This document shows, in pieces, positions 1-8,187 of a stretch of 64,000 nt of DNA. Source of the stretch: Frigoribacterium faeni (lineage in GTDB: Bacteria; Actinomycetota; Actinomycetes; Actinomycetales; Microbacteriaceae); the NCBI RefSeq assembly GCF_007988805.1, contig NZ_BJUV01000017.1:1-64000 (forward strand). Direction: 5' to 3'. The first letter of the stretch is position 1. Every line of letters starts with the position of its first letter. The notes under the pieces were generated by a model, which saw nothing but the letters and a program-made list of their open reading frames with translations, ran no database searches and was not told the origin of the DNA. The position numbers were made by a program, and so were the translations under genes.

Positions 1-148
1 CCCCGAGCCACTCCTCGAGCTCGGTGTCGTGCAGCCGATCGCCGTCGCCGAAGCAGCCGCCGACGATGGCCTCGAGCAGGAGGTCGAAGACCTCGTCTCG
101 GTGCAGCCGACGGGTGATGGTCGCCGACGGGGTCGTGGGAATGGGCAT
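1..148 (-). CDS. GntR-family transcriptional regulator, N-terminal part only (cut by window edge)
   Basis: Only the first 49 codons lie in the window; the gene runs off the left edge. The start is ATG at 146-148 (complement), preceded by a strong GGAGGAGG ribosome-binding site. The visible protein begins [15 protein letters not shown] and continues into the start of a GntR winged helix ([12 protein letters not shown], then [14 protein letters not shown]). The MPIPT start, the RRL motif and the helix spacing match the two complete GntR proteins at 6707 and 7498, so this looks like a third, more diverged member of the same local paralogue set. The effector domain, and therefore the ligand, cannot be seen. 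It is divergent from the trhO gene, so the intergenic stretch 149-266 may carry promoters for both. Confidence 0.8.
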   Translation of the reverse strand, partial: MPIPTTPSATITRRLHRDEVFDLLLEAIVGGCFGDGDRLHDTELEEWLG

Positions 149-231
149 CGGTCCTCCTCCGCGTGGGTGCGCCGTGGTCGGGACGCACTCCGTGATCTGT
201 CGTTCCACGTGTCAGAATAGTGCATTCATCA

Positions 232-266
232 TCCAGGTATCGATCACCCGCGATTACACTCGTCCG
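232..266 (+). promoter_or_regulatory. Putative leaderless promoter of the TrhO gene
   Basis: A -10-like hexamer TACACT lies at 255-260, six bases before the GTG at 267. A transcript starting 6-8 bases after this hexamer would begin at or next to the start codon. No purine-rich ribosome-binding site is visible before the GTG, which fits leaderless translation. The -35 region (about 232-238) is not a clear consensus. Confidence 0.5.
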
Positions 267-1160
267 GTGGCCGTCCCCAAGATCCTGCTGTTCTACGTCT
301 TCACCCCGTTGCGCGACCCCGAGGCCCTGCGCCTGTGGCAGCGCGACCTCTGCCGCTCGCTGGGGCTCACCGGGCGGATCATCCTGTCGCCGCACGGCAT
401 CAACGCGACCGTCGGGGGCGATCTCGACGACGTCAAGCGCTACCTCCGCACGACCCGCGAGTACGGGCCCTTCGCCGACCTCGACGCCAAATGGAGCGAC
501 GGGACCGGACACGACTTCCCGCGGCTGTCGGTCAAGGTGCGCGACGAGATCGTGACCTTCGGCGCGCCCGACGAGCTCCGGGTCGACGACGACGGCGTGG
601 TGGGCGGGGGGACCCGCCTGAGCCCCGACGAGCTGCACGAGCTCGTCGAGCGCGAGCAGGTCACGTTCTTCGACGGGCGCAACGAGTTCGAGTCCCGCAT
701 CGGGCGCTTCCGCGACGCGGTCGTGCCCGACGTCGCGAACACGCGCGAGTTCGTGGCCGAAATCGAGAGCGGACGCTACGACCATCTGAAGGACGAGCCC
801 GTGGTCACGTACTGCACCGGCGGGGTCCGGTGCGAGGTGCTCAGCTCGTTGATGACCGCTCGGGGCTTCACCCGCGTGTACCAGCTCGACGGCGGCGTGG
901 TGCGCTACGGCGAGCGCTTCGGCGACGACGGCCTCTGGGACGGCTCCCTCTACGTCTTCGACGGACGCGGCTCCGTCGACTTCTCCGATCACACGGCGGT
1001 GCTGGGCCGCTGCGTACGCTGCGGCGACGCCACGAAGCGCATGCGGAACTGCAGCGACCTGCAGTGCCGCGAGCAGCTCGTCGTCTGCGACGCCTGCGGG
1101 TCGCGGGGGGAGGTTCACTGTGAGGCGCACCGCGGTTCCGGCGTAGCGTCATCGGCATGA
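267..1160 (+). CDS. trhO: Rhodanese-domain tRNA hydroxylation protein TrhO (UPF0176 family)
   Basis: 297 residues from GTG 267. TrhO-family proteins carry out oxygen-dependent hydroxylation of the wobble uridine (5-hydroxyuridine) in some tRNAs. The N-terminal 90 residues form the acylphosphatase-like domain ([10 protein letters not shown], then [16 protein letters not shown]). The central rhodanese domain carries the catalytic Cys in [10 protein letters not shown]. The C-terminal tail has two CxxC pairs (CVRCGD and CDACGS), a probable zinc site that is normal in the family. An upstream extension of the reading frame to position 24 lacks family similarity, and the -10-like TACACT just before the GTG supports the chosen start. 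The stop overlaps the next gene by four bases (ATGA). Family assignment is firm; the reaction comes from family knowledge. Confidence 0.92.
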   Translation: MAVPKILLFYVFTPLRDPEALRLWQRDLCRSLGLTGRIILSPHGINATVGGDLDDVKRYLRTTREYGPFADLDAKWSDGTGHDFPRLSVKVRDEIVTFGAPDELRVDDDGVVGGGTRLSPDELHELVEREQVTFFDGRNEFESRIGRFRDAVVPDVANTREFVAEIESGRYDHLKDEPVVTYCTGGVRCEVLSSLMTARGFTRVYQLDGGVVRYGERFGDDGLWDGSLYVFDGRGSVDFSDHTAVLGRCVRCGDATKRMRNCSDLQCREQLVVCDACGSRGEVHCEAHRGSGVASSA

Positions 1161-1642
1161 CGGAGACGAACGACATCAGCAAGGTCGCCGAGGTGCTCGA
1201 CAAGGGCAGGATCGGCATCCTCACCACCCAGGGCAGCAACAAGCACCTCGTGAGCCGACCCCTCGCGATCGTCGATCGCGAGTTCGACGGCAAGGTCTAC
1301 TTCTTCACGCCCGACCCCTCGCCGAAGGTCGACGATGTGAAGGCCCACCCCCAGGTCAACGTGGCGGTCGAGACCGGCAAGGGCTATCTGTCCTTGTCGG
1401 GCGAGGCCTCCATCGTCAAGGACGCGGCCCTCATCGACGAGCTGTGGACCGCGGCCGCCGAGGCGTGGTTCGACAAGGGTCGCGAGGACCCGACCGTCGC
1501 CCTCCTCCAGGTCGAGGTCGAGACCGCCGAGTACTGGGTGAGCAACGAGCCGAAGGCCCTCACGCTCCTCAAGTACGCCAAGGCCGCCGTCACCGGCGGG
1601 CACCCCGAGAACATCGCCGACACCGGCACCGTCAGGCTCTGA
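1157..1642 (+). CDS. Pyridoxamine 5'-phosphate oxidase-like flavin-binding protein (general stress protein 26 type)
   Basis: 161 residues, starting in an ATGA overlap with trhO. It shows the split-barrel fold pattern of the PNPOx-like family: [19 protein letters not shown], then [25 protein letters not shown], then [11 protein letters not shown]. This is the arrangement in GsiB/YdaG-like stress proteins that bind FMN or F420. It is too short and lacks the C-terminal substrate segment of true PdxH, so vitamin B6 synthesis is unlikely. A -10-like TAGCGT sits at 1144-1149, seven bases before the ATG and inside the end of trhO, so the gene may also be transcribed on its own as a leaderless message. 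A strong hairpin follows at 1661-1701. Cofactor and substrate cannot be told from sequence alone. Confidence 0.85.
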   Translation: MTETNDISKVAEVLDKGRIGILTTQGSNKHLVSRPLAIVDREFDGKVYFFTPDPSPKVDDVKAHPQVNVAVETGKGYLSLSGEASIVKDAALIDELWTAAAEAWFDKGREDPTVALLQVEVETAEYWVSNEPKALTLLKYAKAAVTGGHPENIADTGTVRL

Positions 1643-1660
1643 GACCCGACGGGACGAGAC

Positions 1661-1701
1661 GAGGAGGCGCGGTGCGTGACGATCACGCACCGCGCCTCCT
1701 C
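1661..1701. terminator. Perfect 19-bp hairpin built from inverted GAGGAGGCGCGG copies
   Basis: Arms 1661-1679 and 1683-1701 are perfectly complementary around a 3-base loop (CGA). It lies between two convergent genes and can serve both. There is no long T-run. The outer 12 bases of each arm are the dispersed motif GAGGAGGCGCGG seen throughout the window. Confidence 0.8.
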
Positions 1702-1723
1702 GGCGTCCGGGCCCTCCGCCGGC

Positions 1724-2350
1724 TCAGCCGCAGGTGACGGTGCGACCCGAGGGGTCGACGTACTCGCCCGCTCCGAGCTGGGCGCAGGTGGCCGACAGCC
1801 TCGCCAGGTAGTCGAGGGCGACGACGCCGTAGGCGACGACGGCGACGATGACGACGGCCGCGACGACGACCCCGGTGAGGCCGAGGCGGCGCGAGTAGCC
1901 GGCCCGCGACGACCGACGTGCGGCGACCAGGCCGAGCACGAGACCGAGCGGGGCGAAGAAGATCCCGAAGACGATCGACGCGACGGCGAGCCCGTGCCCG
2001 GGGTCGTCGGTCGTGCGACGGGGAGGATCCCACGCGTCGTCGTCGTCGAGAGGGGCGAAGTACGAGCCGAAGTCGGACGGGCCCGACCGGTGGCGGGCCG
2101 CGGCGGCGTCGTCCACGGCGACCGGAGTCGACGCGTCGACCGGACGGCCGTCAATGGGAGCCGGAGTCGGAGCCCAGATGTCCGGCACGGCCGCCGATCC
2201 GGAGGGATCGTGCGCGGAGACGCCGGTCACGGGCCGCGGCGGACCCGCTTCGGGGAGGACGCGGTGCTCTCCTGGCGCCGGTCGGGTGAAGCGCGCCCAC
2301 GGGGACGGCGGGCGGGGCGACGGGGGTCGGGGGGTCGACGGGTCGCTCAT
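1724..2350 (-). CDS. Proline-rich DUF4190-type membrane protein
   Basis: 208 residues. Residues 1 to about 115 are a disordered Pro/Ser/Asp-rich cytoplasmic stretch. This is followed by a pair of hydrophobic segments at about 119-143 (LAVASIVFGIFFAPLGLVLG) and 157-178 (TGVVVAAVVIVAVVAYGVVA) separated by the basic turn AARRSSRAGYSRR. This two-helix hairpin with a short basic loop is the DUF4190 pattern. The C-terminal 25 residues carry two cysteines (SATCAQL and VTCG) that could form a disulfide outside the cell. It is convergent with the preceding gene and divergent from pfkA. No enzymatic motif is visible and the function is unknown. Confidence 0.75.
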   Translation of the reverse strand: MSDPSTPRPPSPRPPSPWARFTRPAPGEHRVLPEAGPPRPVTGVSAHDPSGSAAVPDIWAPTPAPIDGRPVDASTPVAVDDAAAARHRSGPSDFGSYFAPLDDDDAWDPPRRTTDDPGHGLAVASIVFGIFFAPLGLVLGLVAARRSSRAGYSRRLGLTGVVVAAVVIVAVVAYGVVALDYLARLSATCAQLGAGEYVDPSGRTVTCG

Positions 2351-2472
2351 GAGGTCGAGGGTAGTACCGCGCGGTTCGCCGACGCCGTGCTCCGACTCAC
2401 AGCCTCGTCTGGGCCATGATGGAACCGACCTCGGCCACCGAGCCGGGCCCGACCTTGCGATGGAGCATCACG

Positions 2473-3498
2473 ATGAGAATCGGAATCCTCACCAGCGGCG
2501 GCGACTGCCCCGGCCTGAACGCCGTGATCCGCGGCGCCGTCCTCAAGGGCACGCAGATCCACGGGCAGGAGTTCGTCGGCTTCCGAGACGGCTGGCGGGG
2601 CGTCGTCGACGCCGACATCGTCCCCCTCGTGCGCAAGGACATCCAGGGCATCGCCAAGCAGGGCGGCACGATCCTCGGCACGAGCCGCACCAACCCCTTC
2701 GAGGGCGACGGCGGGGTCGACCGCATCACCGAGAACATGGAGCGCCATGGCATCGACGCCATGATCGCCATCGGCGGCGAGGGCACCCTCGCCGCCGCCA
2801 AACGGCTGACCGACGCCGGCATCAAGATCGTCGGCGTCCCCAAGACGGTCGACAACGACCTGGGCGCGACGGACTACACCTTCGGCTTCGACACGGCCGT
2901 GCAGATCGCGACCGACGCGATGGACCGCCTCCGCACCACGGGCGAGTCGCACAGCCGGTGCATGGTGGCCGAGGTCATGGGTCGCCACGTCGGCTGGATC
3001 GCCCTCCATTCGGGCATGGCCTCCGGCGCCCACGCGATCCTGATCCCCGAGCAGGCCATCAGCATGGATCAGATCGTCGACTGGGTGCGGTCGGCGTACG
3101 ACCGGGGCCGTGCCCCGCTGGTCGTCGTCGCCGAGGGGTTCGTCCCCGACCACGAGAGCGACGCGCACTCCGAACGAGGCCTCGACGCCTTCGGTCGCCC
3201 GCGCCTGGGCGGCATCGGCGAGCGCCTCGCCCCGATCATCGAGGAGCGGACCGGCATCGAGACCCGGGCGACGACCCTCGGGCACATCCAGCGCGGCGGC
3301 ACCCCGACGTCGTACGACCGCGTCCTCGCCACCCGGCTCGGGCTCGCGGCGAGCGACGCCGTCGAGGAGGGACGGTGGGGGCGGATGGTCGCCCTGCGCG
3401 GCACCGACATCGTCCACGTCTCGTTCGAGGAGGCCCTCGACAGCCTCAAGACCGTCCCCCAGCACCGTTACGACGAGGCGTCCATCCTCTTCGGCTGA
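2473..3498 (+). CDS. pfkA: 6-phosphofructokinase, ATP-type group III
   Basis: 341 residues from ATG 2473, the usual length for actinobacterial PfkA. It phosphorylates fructose 6-phosphate in glycolysis. Motifs: GGDCPGLNAVIRG at the N-terminus, GGEGTLAAAK at 101-110, and PKTVDNDL at 123-130 containing the catalytic Asp. Gly104 is the residue of ATP-using enzymes (PPi-dependent enzymes have Asp there), while Lys124 is the residue found in the mixed-substrate group and in PPi enzymes. The Gly/Lys combination is typical of actinobacterial ATP-dependent group III enzymes. An in-frame ATG at 2416 would add 19 residues without family similarity, so the start beginning MRIGILTSGG was chosen. It is transcribed alone, divergent from the DUF4190-type gene. 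Confidence 0.93.
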   Translation: MRIGILTSGGDCPGLNAVIRGAVLKGTQIHGQEFVGFRDGWRGVVDADIVPLVRKDIQGIAKQGGTILGTSRTNPFEGDGGVDRITENMERHGIDAMIAIGGEGTLAAAKRLTDAGIKIVGVPKTVDNDLGATDYTFGFDTAVQIATDAMDRLRTTGESHSRCMVAEVMGRHVGWIALHSGMASGAHAILIPEQAISMDQIVDWVRSAYDRGRAPLVVVAEGFVPDHESDAHSERGLDAFGRPRLGGIGERLAPIIEERTGIETRATTLGHIQRGGTPTSYDRVLATRLGLAASDAVEEGRWGRMVALRGTDIVHVSFEEALDSLKTVPQHRYDEASILFG

Positions 3499-3530
3499 CG
3501 ACCGGGCCTCGCCTCGACCGGGCCTCGCCT
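3499..3530. repeat. 16-bp tandem duplication directly after the pfkA stop
   Basis: CGACCGGGCCTCGCCT occurs twice head to tail (3499-3514 and 3515-3530), beginning at the base after the TGA. It is one of several short tandem duplications immediately behind stop codons in this window. Confidence 0.8.
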
Positions 3531-3613
3531 CCCCCGGACCCTGCGAGACCGATCCGTCCACACTCCGCCGCGCAGGCGATGTGCTCGGGGCCGAGTTCTG
3601 ACAGTCTCGATGC

Positions 3614-4102
3614 ATGGTCACGTTCATCGTCGTCGGGTCGGTGGGGCTCGTCGTCCTCCTGCTCAGCATCGTCGTCGGCGATCTTCTCGACGTCTTCGAC
3701 ATCGGCGACGGCCTGGTCTCGGGCGTCGCCGTCGGCGCTGCCCTGGCCATCTTCGGACTGGCGGGCGTCGTGACGCTCCAGAGCGGCCGGCCCGCGGGGT
3801 GGACGTACGCCATCGCCGTCGGCATGGCCCTCGTGGCCCTCGTCGCGATCCAGCTCCTCGTCCGCCGGGTCACCCGACGCGAGACGGGCGGTCACTGGTC
3901 GCCCGTCGGCTTCGTCGGCACCGCCACCGAGACCACCACCGCCACCGGGGGCGAGGTCCGACTCGACGACACCCGCGAGCTCGAACGCCGGCTCGCCTTC
4001 AGCGTCGAGCGCATCGAGCGCGGTCAGCGCATCCGGGTCGTGGCCGAGACGGGCCCGCGCGTCCAGGTCGTCCGCGACGACGGCGAGACCACCGCCTCCT
4101 GA
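3614..4102 (+). CDS. NfeD-like membrane protein paired with flotillin
   Basis: 162 residues with three or four hydrophobic segments in the first 90 residues (for example FIVVGSVGLVVLLLSIVVG and YAIAVGMALVALVAIQLLV). A soluble C-terminal part of about 65 residues has the small beta-barrel (OB-like) pattern of short NfeD proteins, ending IRVVAETGPRVQVVRDDGE. Short NfeD proteins are usually encoded next to SPFH/flotillin genes and act with them in membrane microdomain organisation; here the flotillin gene follows 75 bases downstream. The protease domain of long NfeD proteins is absent. A -10-like GACAGT eight bases before the ATG suggests a leaderless transcript. The assignment rests as much on the neighbour as on the sequence. 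Confidence 0.75.
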   Translation: MVTFIVVGSVGLVVLLLSIVVGDLLDVFDIGDGLVSGVAVGAALAIFGLAGVVTLQSGRPAGWTYAIAVGMALVALVAIQLLVRRVTRRETGGHWSPVGFVGTATETTTATGGEVRLDDTRELERRLAFSVERIERGQRIRVVAETGPRVQVVRDDGETTAS

Positions 4103-4177
4103 CCCGACGGGCCCCGCCGAACGGGTGCCCGCACCCCGACTACAGCCCTGCACCACCGAAGAGAAACGAGAAGCCCG

Positions 4178-5599
4178 ATGGACTTCATCTCCGGAAACAT
4201 CAGCGTCGTCGCCATCGTCGTCGCGGTCGTCATCGTCGTCGCCCTGCTGTCGTTCGTCGCCAGCCGCGTGCGGCGCGTCCCCCCGAACGAGGCCCTGATC
4301 GTCGTGGGCCGCGGCGCCGAGAGGTCCGAGGGCGGCGGCATCTCGAGCCCGCAGAAGGTCATCATCGGGGGTCGCACCTTCGTCTGGCCGATCTTCCAGG
4401 AGGGGTTCAAGCTCAGCCTCGAGCAGTACCAGACCCCCGTCGAGGTCCAGGCCATCGACGCGAACTACATCCGCACGGCCGTCAAGGCGACCGTCAACTT
4501 CAAGGTCACCGGCACGGAGGACGGCGTCCGTCGGGCCGCCCAGCGCTACCTCCTGCAGCAGCAGCAGCTGCCGGTGATCGTGCAGCAGTCGCTCGAGGGC
4601 TCGATCCGCGGCCTCATCGGCGGGCAGCCCGTCGACGACCTCGTCAAGAACTTCTCCCGCCTCGCAGCCGACGCGGTCAACGAGACCAAGGGCGAGCTCG
4701 CCGAGCTCGGTCTGCAGATCGAGACGATGAACATCCGCGAGATCGAGACCCCCGGCAGCACGTACCTCGCCGACCGCGGTCGCGCCGAGGCCGCCGTCGC
4801 GAAGCAGAACGCCGACGTGGCGGAGGCCGAGGCCGAGCGGATCGCGGCTCTGGCCCGCATCGGCAACACCCAGCAGACGGCCGAGCGCCAGCTGCAGCTC
4901 GACGTGCGCCAGGCGCAGATCAAGGCCGAGACCGACCGTGCCAACGCCGAGGCGTCGGCCGCCGGCGAGCTCGCTCGCGCCACGCAGGACAAACTGGTCG
5001 CCGAGCAGGAGAGCATCGCCGTCGCCGAACAGGCCAAGGTGAACCAGGAGCGCCTGAACATCGACGTCCGTCAGCCCGCCGAGGCAGCGGCCTACGCCGC
5101 CGTCCAGAACGCCGAGGCCGAGCGCGACGCCGCCAACGCCGCCGTCGAGGCCGAGGCCTTCCGTCGCACGCAGCTCGCCGACGCCGCTCGCGCCGCCGCC
5201 GAGAACGAGGCCGCCGCCGTCGAGGCCGCCGGTCGCGCCGAGGCCGCCGCCATCAAGGCGAAGGGTCTGGCCGAGGCCGAGGCCGTCGACGCGCTGGCCG
5301 AGGCCCAGGGCAAGTTCGGCCAGGCCGCGCTCGCCTCGCAGGTCATCTCGCGCCTGCCCGAGATCGCCCGCGAGATGGCGGCGCCGATGGGCAACATCGA
5401 CGCGCTGACCGTCGTCTCGACCGACGGGGCGAACGAGCTGACGAAGTCGGTCGCCAACAACATGACGCAGCTGCAGGACGTCGTGAAGGCCACCACCGGT
5501 CTCGACCTGGTGAGCGCCCTCGGCGGGTTCCTCGGCGGCCGGGCCGGCGCCTCCGACGCCCCCTCGGCTCACGTCACGACGCCTCGCGACTCCGCCTAG
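4178..5599 (+). CDS. Flotillin (SPFH/band 7 family protein)
   Basis: 473 residues. An N-terminal membrane anchor (VVAIVVAVVIVVALLSFVASRVRRV, about residues 8-32) is followed by the SPFH domain (PPNEALIVVGRG, then GGRTFVWPIFQEGFKLSLEQ, about 35-200). After that comes a long Ala/Glu-rich coiled coil (about 200-400) with the repeated EAEA pattern that drives flotillin oligomerisation, and a Gly-rich tail. Flotillins scaffold ordered membrane domains at the cell envelope. The gene is paired with the NfeD-like gene upstream; ATG 4178 follows the ribosome-binding site AGAGAAACGAGAAG. Two bases separate its stop from the next GTG, so the reductase gene downstream may be translationally coupled, although no functional link is evident. 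Confidence 0.92.
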   Translation: MDFISGNISVVAIVVAVVIVVALLSFVASRVRRVPPNEALIVVGRGAERSEGGGISSPQKVIIGGRTFVWPIFQEGFKLSLEQYQTPVEVQAIDANYIRTAVKATVNFKVTGTEDGVRRAAQRYLLQQQQLPVIVQQSLEGSIRGLIGGQPVDDLVKNFSRLAADAVNETKGELAELGLQIETMNIREIETPGSTYLADRGRAEAAVAKQNADVAEAEAERIAALARIGNTQQTAERQLQLDVRQAQIKAETDRANAEASAAGELARATQDKLVAEQESIAVAEQAKVNQERLNIDVRQPAEAAAYAAVQNAEAERDAANAAVEAEAFRRTQLADAARAAAENEAAAVEAAGRAEAAAIKAKGLAEAEAVDALAEAQGKFGQAALASQVISRLPEIAREMAAPMGNIDALTVVSTDGANELTKSVANNMTQLQDVVKATTGLDLVSALGGFLGGRAGASDAPSAHVTTPRDSA

Positions 5600-5600
5600 G

Positions 5601-6599
5601 GTGACCGCCGTGCGCGCCGTCGTCGTCGAGAAGGACCGCCCCGCGTCGCTCCGAGAGGTGGACGAGGCGTTCGTCGGTCTCGCCGACGGCGTCGCCGACG
5701 GCCAGGTCGCCGTCGACGTCCACTGGTCGAGCCTCAACTACAAGGACGGCATGGCCCTGGCGGGCGACCCGGGGGTCGCCCGGGTGAGCCCTCTGGTGCC
5801 GGGCATCGACCTGGTCGGGGTCGTGTCGGCGTCCGGATCGTCCGACTTCGCCGTCGGCGACCTCGTGGTGGCGAACGGCGCCGGCCTCGGCGAGACGCGG
5901 CACGGCGGGTTCGCCGACCGTGCGCTCGTCGAGGCCGGGTCGCTGGTCGCCGTCCCCGACGGGATCGACGCGCGACGCGCGGCCGCCATCGGCACGGCCG
6001 GCTTCACGGCGATGCTCAGCGTCCTGCGACTCGAACGCGACGTCCGGCCGGGCGACGGCGAGATCGTCGTCACCGGCGCCGCCGGCGGGGTCGGGTCGGT
6101 GGCCGTCGCGGTGCTGAGCCGCCTCGGCTACTCGGTCACCGCCTCCACGGGGCGGGTCGACGAGCGGGGCGCCCACCTGCGCTCGCTCGGCGCCTCCTCC
6201 GTCGTCGACCGGTCCGAGCTCGCCGAGCCGGGCCGACCCGTCCAGCGGTCCCGCTGGGCCGGGGGCATCGACTCCGTCGGCAGCACGACGTTGGCGAGCG
6301 TGCTCGCGCAGACGTCGTGGGGCGGAACGGTCACGGCCTGCGGTCTCGCTCAGGGCTCCGATCTGCCCACCACCGTGCTGCCGTTCATCCTGCGGGCCGT
6401 CACGCTCGCGGGAGTGAACTCCGTGGACGCACCGCCGGCCCTGCGTCGAGAGGCGTGGGGGCGTCTCGCCACCGACCTCGATCTCGACCTGCTCGACTCC
6501 ATGACGACCGAGACGACCCTCGACGAGGTCGTCGCCCTCGGGCCGGAGATCGTCGCCGGACGGGTCGCGGGACGCACGGTGGTGCGCGTCCGCCCGTGA
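5601..6599 (+). CDS. YhdH/AcuI-type MDR oxidoreductase (acrylyl-CoA reductase-like)
   Basis: 332 residues of the zinc-free medium-chain dehydrogenase/reductase family, YhdH/YhfP branch. It has the N-terminal GroES-like fold with SSLNYKDGMALAGDPGVARVSP, the motif PLVPGIDLVGVVSASGS, and the nucleotide-binding turn VTGAAGGVGSVAVAVL. Members reduce acrylyl-CoA or small activated alkenes with NADPH. No structural or catalytic zinc ligands are visible, as expected. The C-terminal part (LAGVNSVDAPPALRREAWGRLA) is the signature of this branch. The start is GTG 5601; a second in-frame GTG at 5610 is possible. It lies two bases after the flotillin stop. The physiological substrate is not shown by the sequence. 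Confidence 0.85.
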   Translation: MTAVRAVVVEKDRPASLREVDEAFVGLADGVADGQVAVDVHWSSLNYKDGMALAGDPGVARVSPLVPGIDLVGVVSASGSSDFAVGDLVVANGAGLGETRHGGFADRALVEAGSLVAVPDGIDARRAAAIGTAGFTAMLSVLRLERDVRPGDGEIVVTGAAGGVGSVAVAVLSRLGYSVTASTGRVDERGAHLRSLGASSVVDRSELAEPGRPVQRSRWAGGIDSVGSTTLASVLAQTSWGGTVTACGLAQGSDLPTTVLPFILRAVTLAGVNSVDAPPALRREAWGRLATDLDLDLLDSMTTETTLDEVVALGPEIVAGRVAGRTVVRVRP

Positions 6600-6654
6600 C
6601 GCCGTCGACCGCGGCTCGAACCGCCGCCCGCAGGCTCGACATCTCCGGAGGGGT

Positions 6655-6706
6655 CATCTAAAGTACCGGATAATCGATACATTCTCGCGCATTGAAGGTC
6701 TGATAC
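6655..6706 (+). promoter_or_regulatory. AT-rich promoter region of the first tandem GntR gene
   Basis: The only AT-rich stretch nearby. It holds the -10 candidates GATAAT (6669-6674) and TACATT (6677-6682). GATAC also occurs twice (at 6675-6681 within ATCGATAC, and at 6702-6706 directly before the ATG), a candidate for autoregulation. GAAGG at about 6694 is a possible ribosome-binding site. Confidence 0.4.
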
Positions 6707-7390
6707 ATGCCCATCCCCACCGGCCCCGAGAACCCCGCCCCCCGTCGCCTGCTCCGCGACGTCGTCTTCGACAAGATGCTGGCGGCCATCGAAGACGGCA
6801 CGCTCCAGCCCGGTGAGCGCCTCAACGACGACGAGCTGGTCACCTGGCTCGGCGTCTCGCGCACCCCCATCCGCGAGGCGATCGCCAAACTCGTCGACTA
6901 CGGCCTGGTCGAGATGGAGGCCAACCGGTACACGCGTATCGCCCTGCCCGACTTCGAGCTCTACCGGCACGCGCTGCAGGTCTTCGCCGGGCTCAACGAG
7001 CTGACCGCGCGGTGGGCCATCCCGCTCCTCACCGACGCCGAGGTCGACGAGTTCACCGCATTCGTCGACACGGCCCTCGAGAGGCACGAGGCCCGCGACG
7101 TCGACGGTCTCGCCGACTTCCAGGCCGTGACCACCTACCTCAGAGGCAAGATCGGCAACCCTCTGCTCGACAACGCCGAGCAGCTCGTCACCGCGCGGGT
7201 GATGTTCATGTCGAAGCCCGTCCTCGAGCACTGGCAGTGGGACCTCACCGCCGAGTACCTGACCCGGATCCGCGAGGCCGTGCGCAAGCGCGACGTCGAC
7301 CTCGCGACCGCCGCGTTCATCCCGCTGAACGAGGCGAACCTCCGCCACCTCGAGGCCGTCGAGGTCGACGGGGCCCTCATCACCCGCTGA
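6707..7390 (+). CDS. GntR-family regulator (FadR/FCD-like), first of a tandem pair
   Basis: 227 residues. The N-terminal GntR winged helix covers about residues 14-80 (VVFDKMLAAIEDGTLQPGER, then DDELVTWLGVSRTPIREAIAK). The all-helical C-terminal ligand domain resembles the FadR/FCD class (about 90-220). The three His and Asp metal ligands usual in FCD domains are not obvious, so the ligand may not be a metal-bound carboxylate. Its first 75 residues are nearly the same as those of the next gene (start 7498) and related to the partial gene at 1-148: the start MPIPT, RRLLRDVV, GTL, GERLNDD. No enzyme or transporter operon is coupled to it. DNA-binding role is firm, target unknown. Confidence 0.88.
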   Translation: MPIPTGPENPAPRRLLRDVVFDKMLAAIEDGTLQPGERLNDDELVTWLGVSRTPIREAIAKLVDYGLVEMEANRYTRIALPDFELYRHALQVFAGLNELTARWAIPLLTDAEVDEFTAFVDTALERHEARDVDGLADFQAVTTYLRGKIGNPLLDNAEQLVTARVMFMSKPVLEHWQWDLTAEYLTRIREAVRKRDVDLATAAFIPLNEANLRHLEAVEVDGALITR

Positions 7391-7497
7391 CCGCGCCTCC
7401 ACACGAGCGCCGACGCAGTACCGCACCACCTCGTCGGTGCGGGGCGGACAGGGAACCGACCCGCACCTCCCACCCTCCATCCAACCCAGGAGACCCC

Positions 7498-8187
7498 ATG
7501 CCGATCCCCACGCTCACCGACCAGCCGCCCGCTCCCCGTCGCCTGCTCCGCGACGTCGTCTACGACAAGATGTTCGCCGCGATCATCGACGGCACCCTCG
7601 AGTTCGGCGAACGACTGAACGACGACCAGCTGGTCGCGTGGCTGGGCGTCTCGCGCACCCCCGTCCGCGAGGCCATCGCGAAGCTCGCCGACCAGGCCCT
7701 GGTCGACATCGAGGCCAACCGCTACACGCGCATCGTCCACCCGACCTTCGACGAGTTCGTCGACACCATCGACGTCGGTTACGCCGTCTGGTCGCTCTTC
7801 GTCGAGCGCGGCGTCGCCCGACTCGGCAAGAACCAGCGGGCCGAGGCCGTGAAGATCCTCGACGCACGGGCCAAGGCGTTCGCCGCCCATAAGCCCGAAG
7901 ACGATCAGGCGCTCGTCCGCTTCAACGAGCTGCTGCTCGAGGCCAGCGGGAGCACCTCGCTCACGCGCCTGTGGGCGAACACCGGCCCGCGCCTCCTGCT
8001 GCTCATCCGCCGCCCGTCGGCCCAGGGCCTGTTCGACTTCGACGCCGCCCTGGCGTTCACGACGACCCTGCGCGACGCCGTGGCCGACGGCGACGCCGAA
8101 GCCGCCGCCGAGGCCGTCCGCACCCAGCCCCAGCGCCTGGCCGCGTTCCACGAGAAGGTCCGCGAGGCGGGCGTCTACGCCTCGTGA
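7498..8187 (+). CDS. GntR-family regulator (FadR/FCD-like), second of a tandem pair
   Basis: 229 residues from ATG 7498, behind the ribosome-binding site CCAGGAGACC. An upstream extension of the frame overlaps the preceding gene and is not family-like. The winged helix (VVYDKMFAAIIDGTLEFGER, then WLGVSRTPVREAIAKLADQ) is close to that of the gene at 6707. The helical effector domain has diverged much more, which suggests duplication followed by specialisation for a different ligand. The stop overlaps the start of the ABC ATPase gene (GTGA), so the two are probably co-transcribed. Regulation of that ATPase is possible but is inference. Confidence 0.88.
   Translation: MPIPTLTDQPPAPRRLLRDVVYDKMFAAIIDGTLEFGERLNDDQLVAWLGVSRTPVREAIAKLADQALVDIEANRYTRIVHPTFDEFVDTIDVGYAVWSLFVERGVARLGKNQRAEAVKILDARAKAFAAHKPEDDQALVRFNELLLEASGSTSLTRLWANTGPRLLLLIRRPSAQGLFDFDAALAFTTTLRDAVADGDAEAAAEAVRTQPQRLAAFHEKVREAGVYAS

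Noticed and set aside
2473-3498. Pyrophosphate-dependent phosphofructokinase because of Lys124.
   Set aside because: Gly104 is present where PPi enzymes have Asp, which favours ATP.
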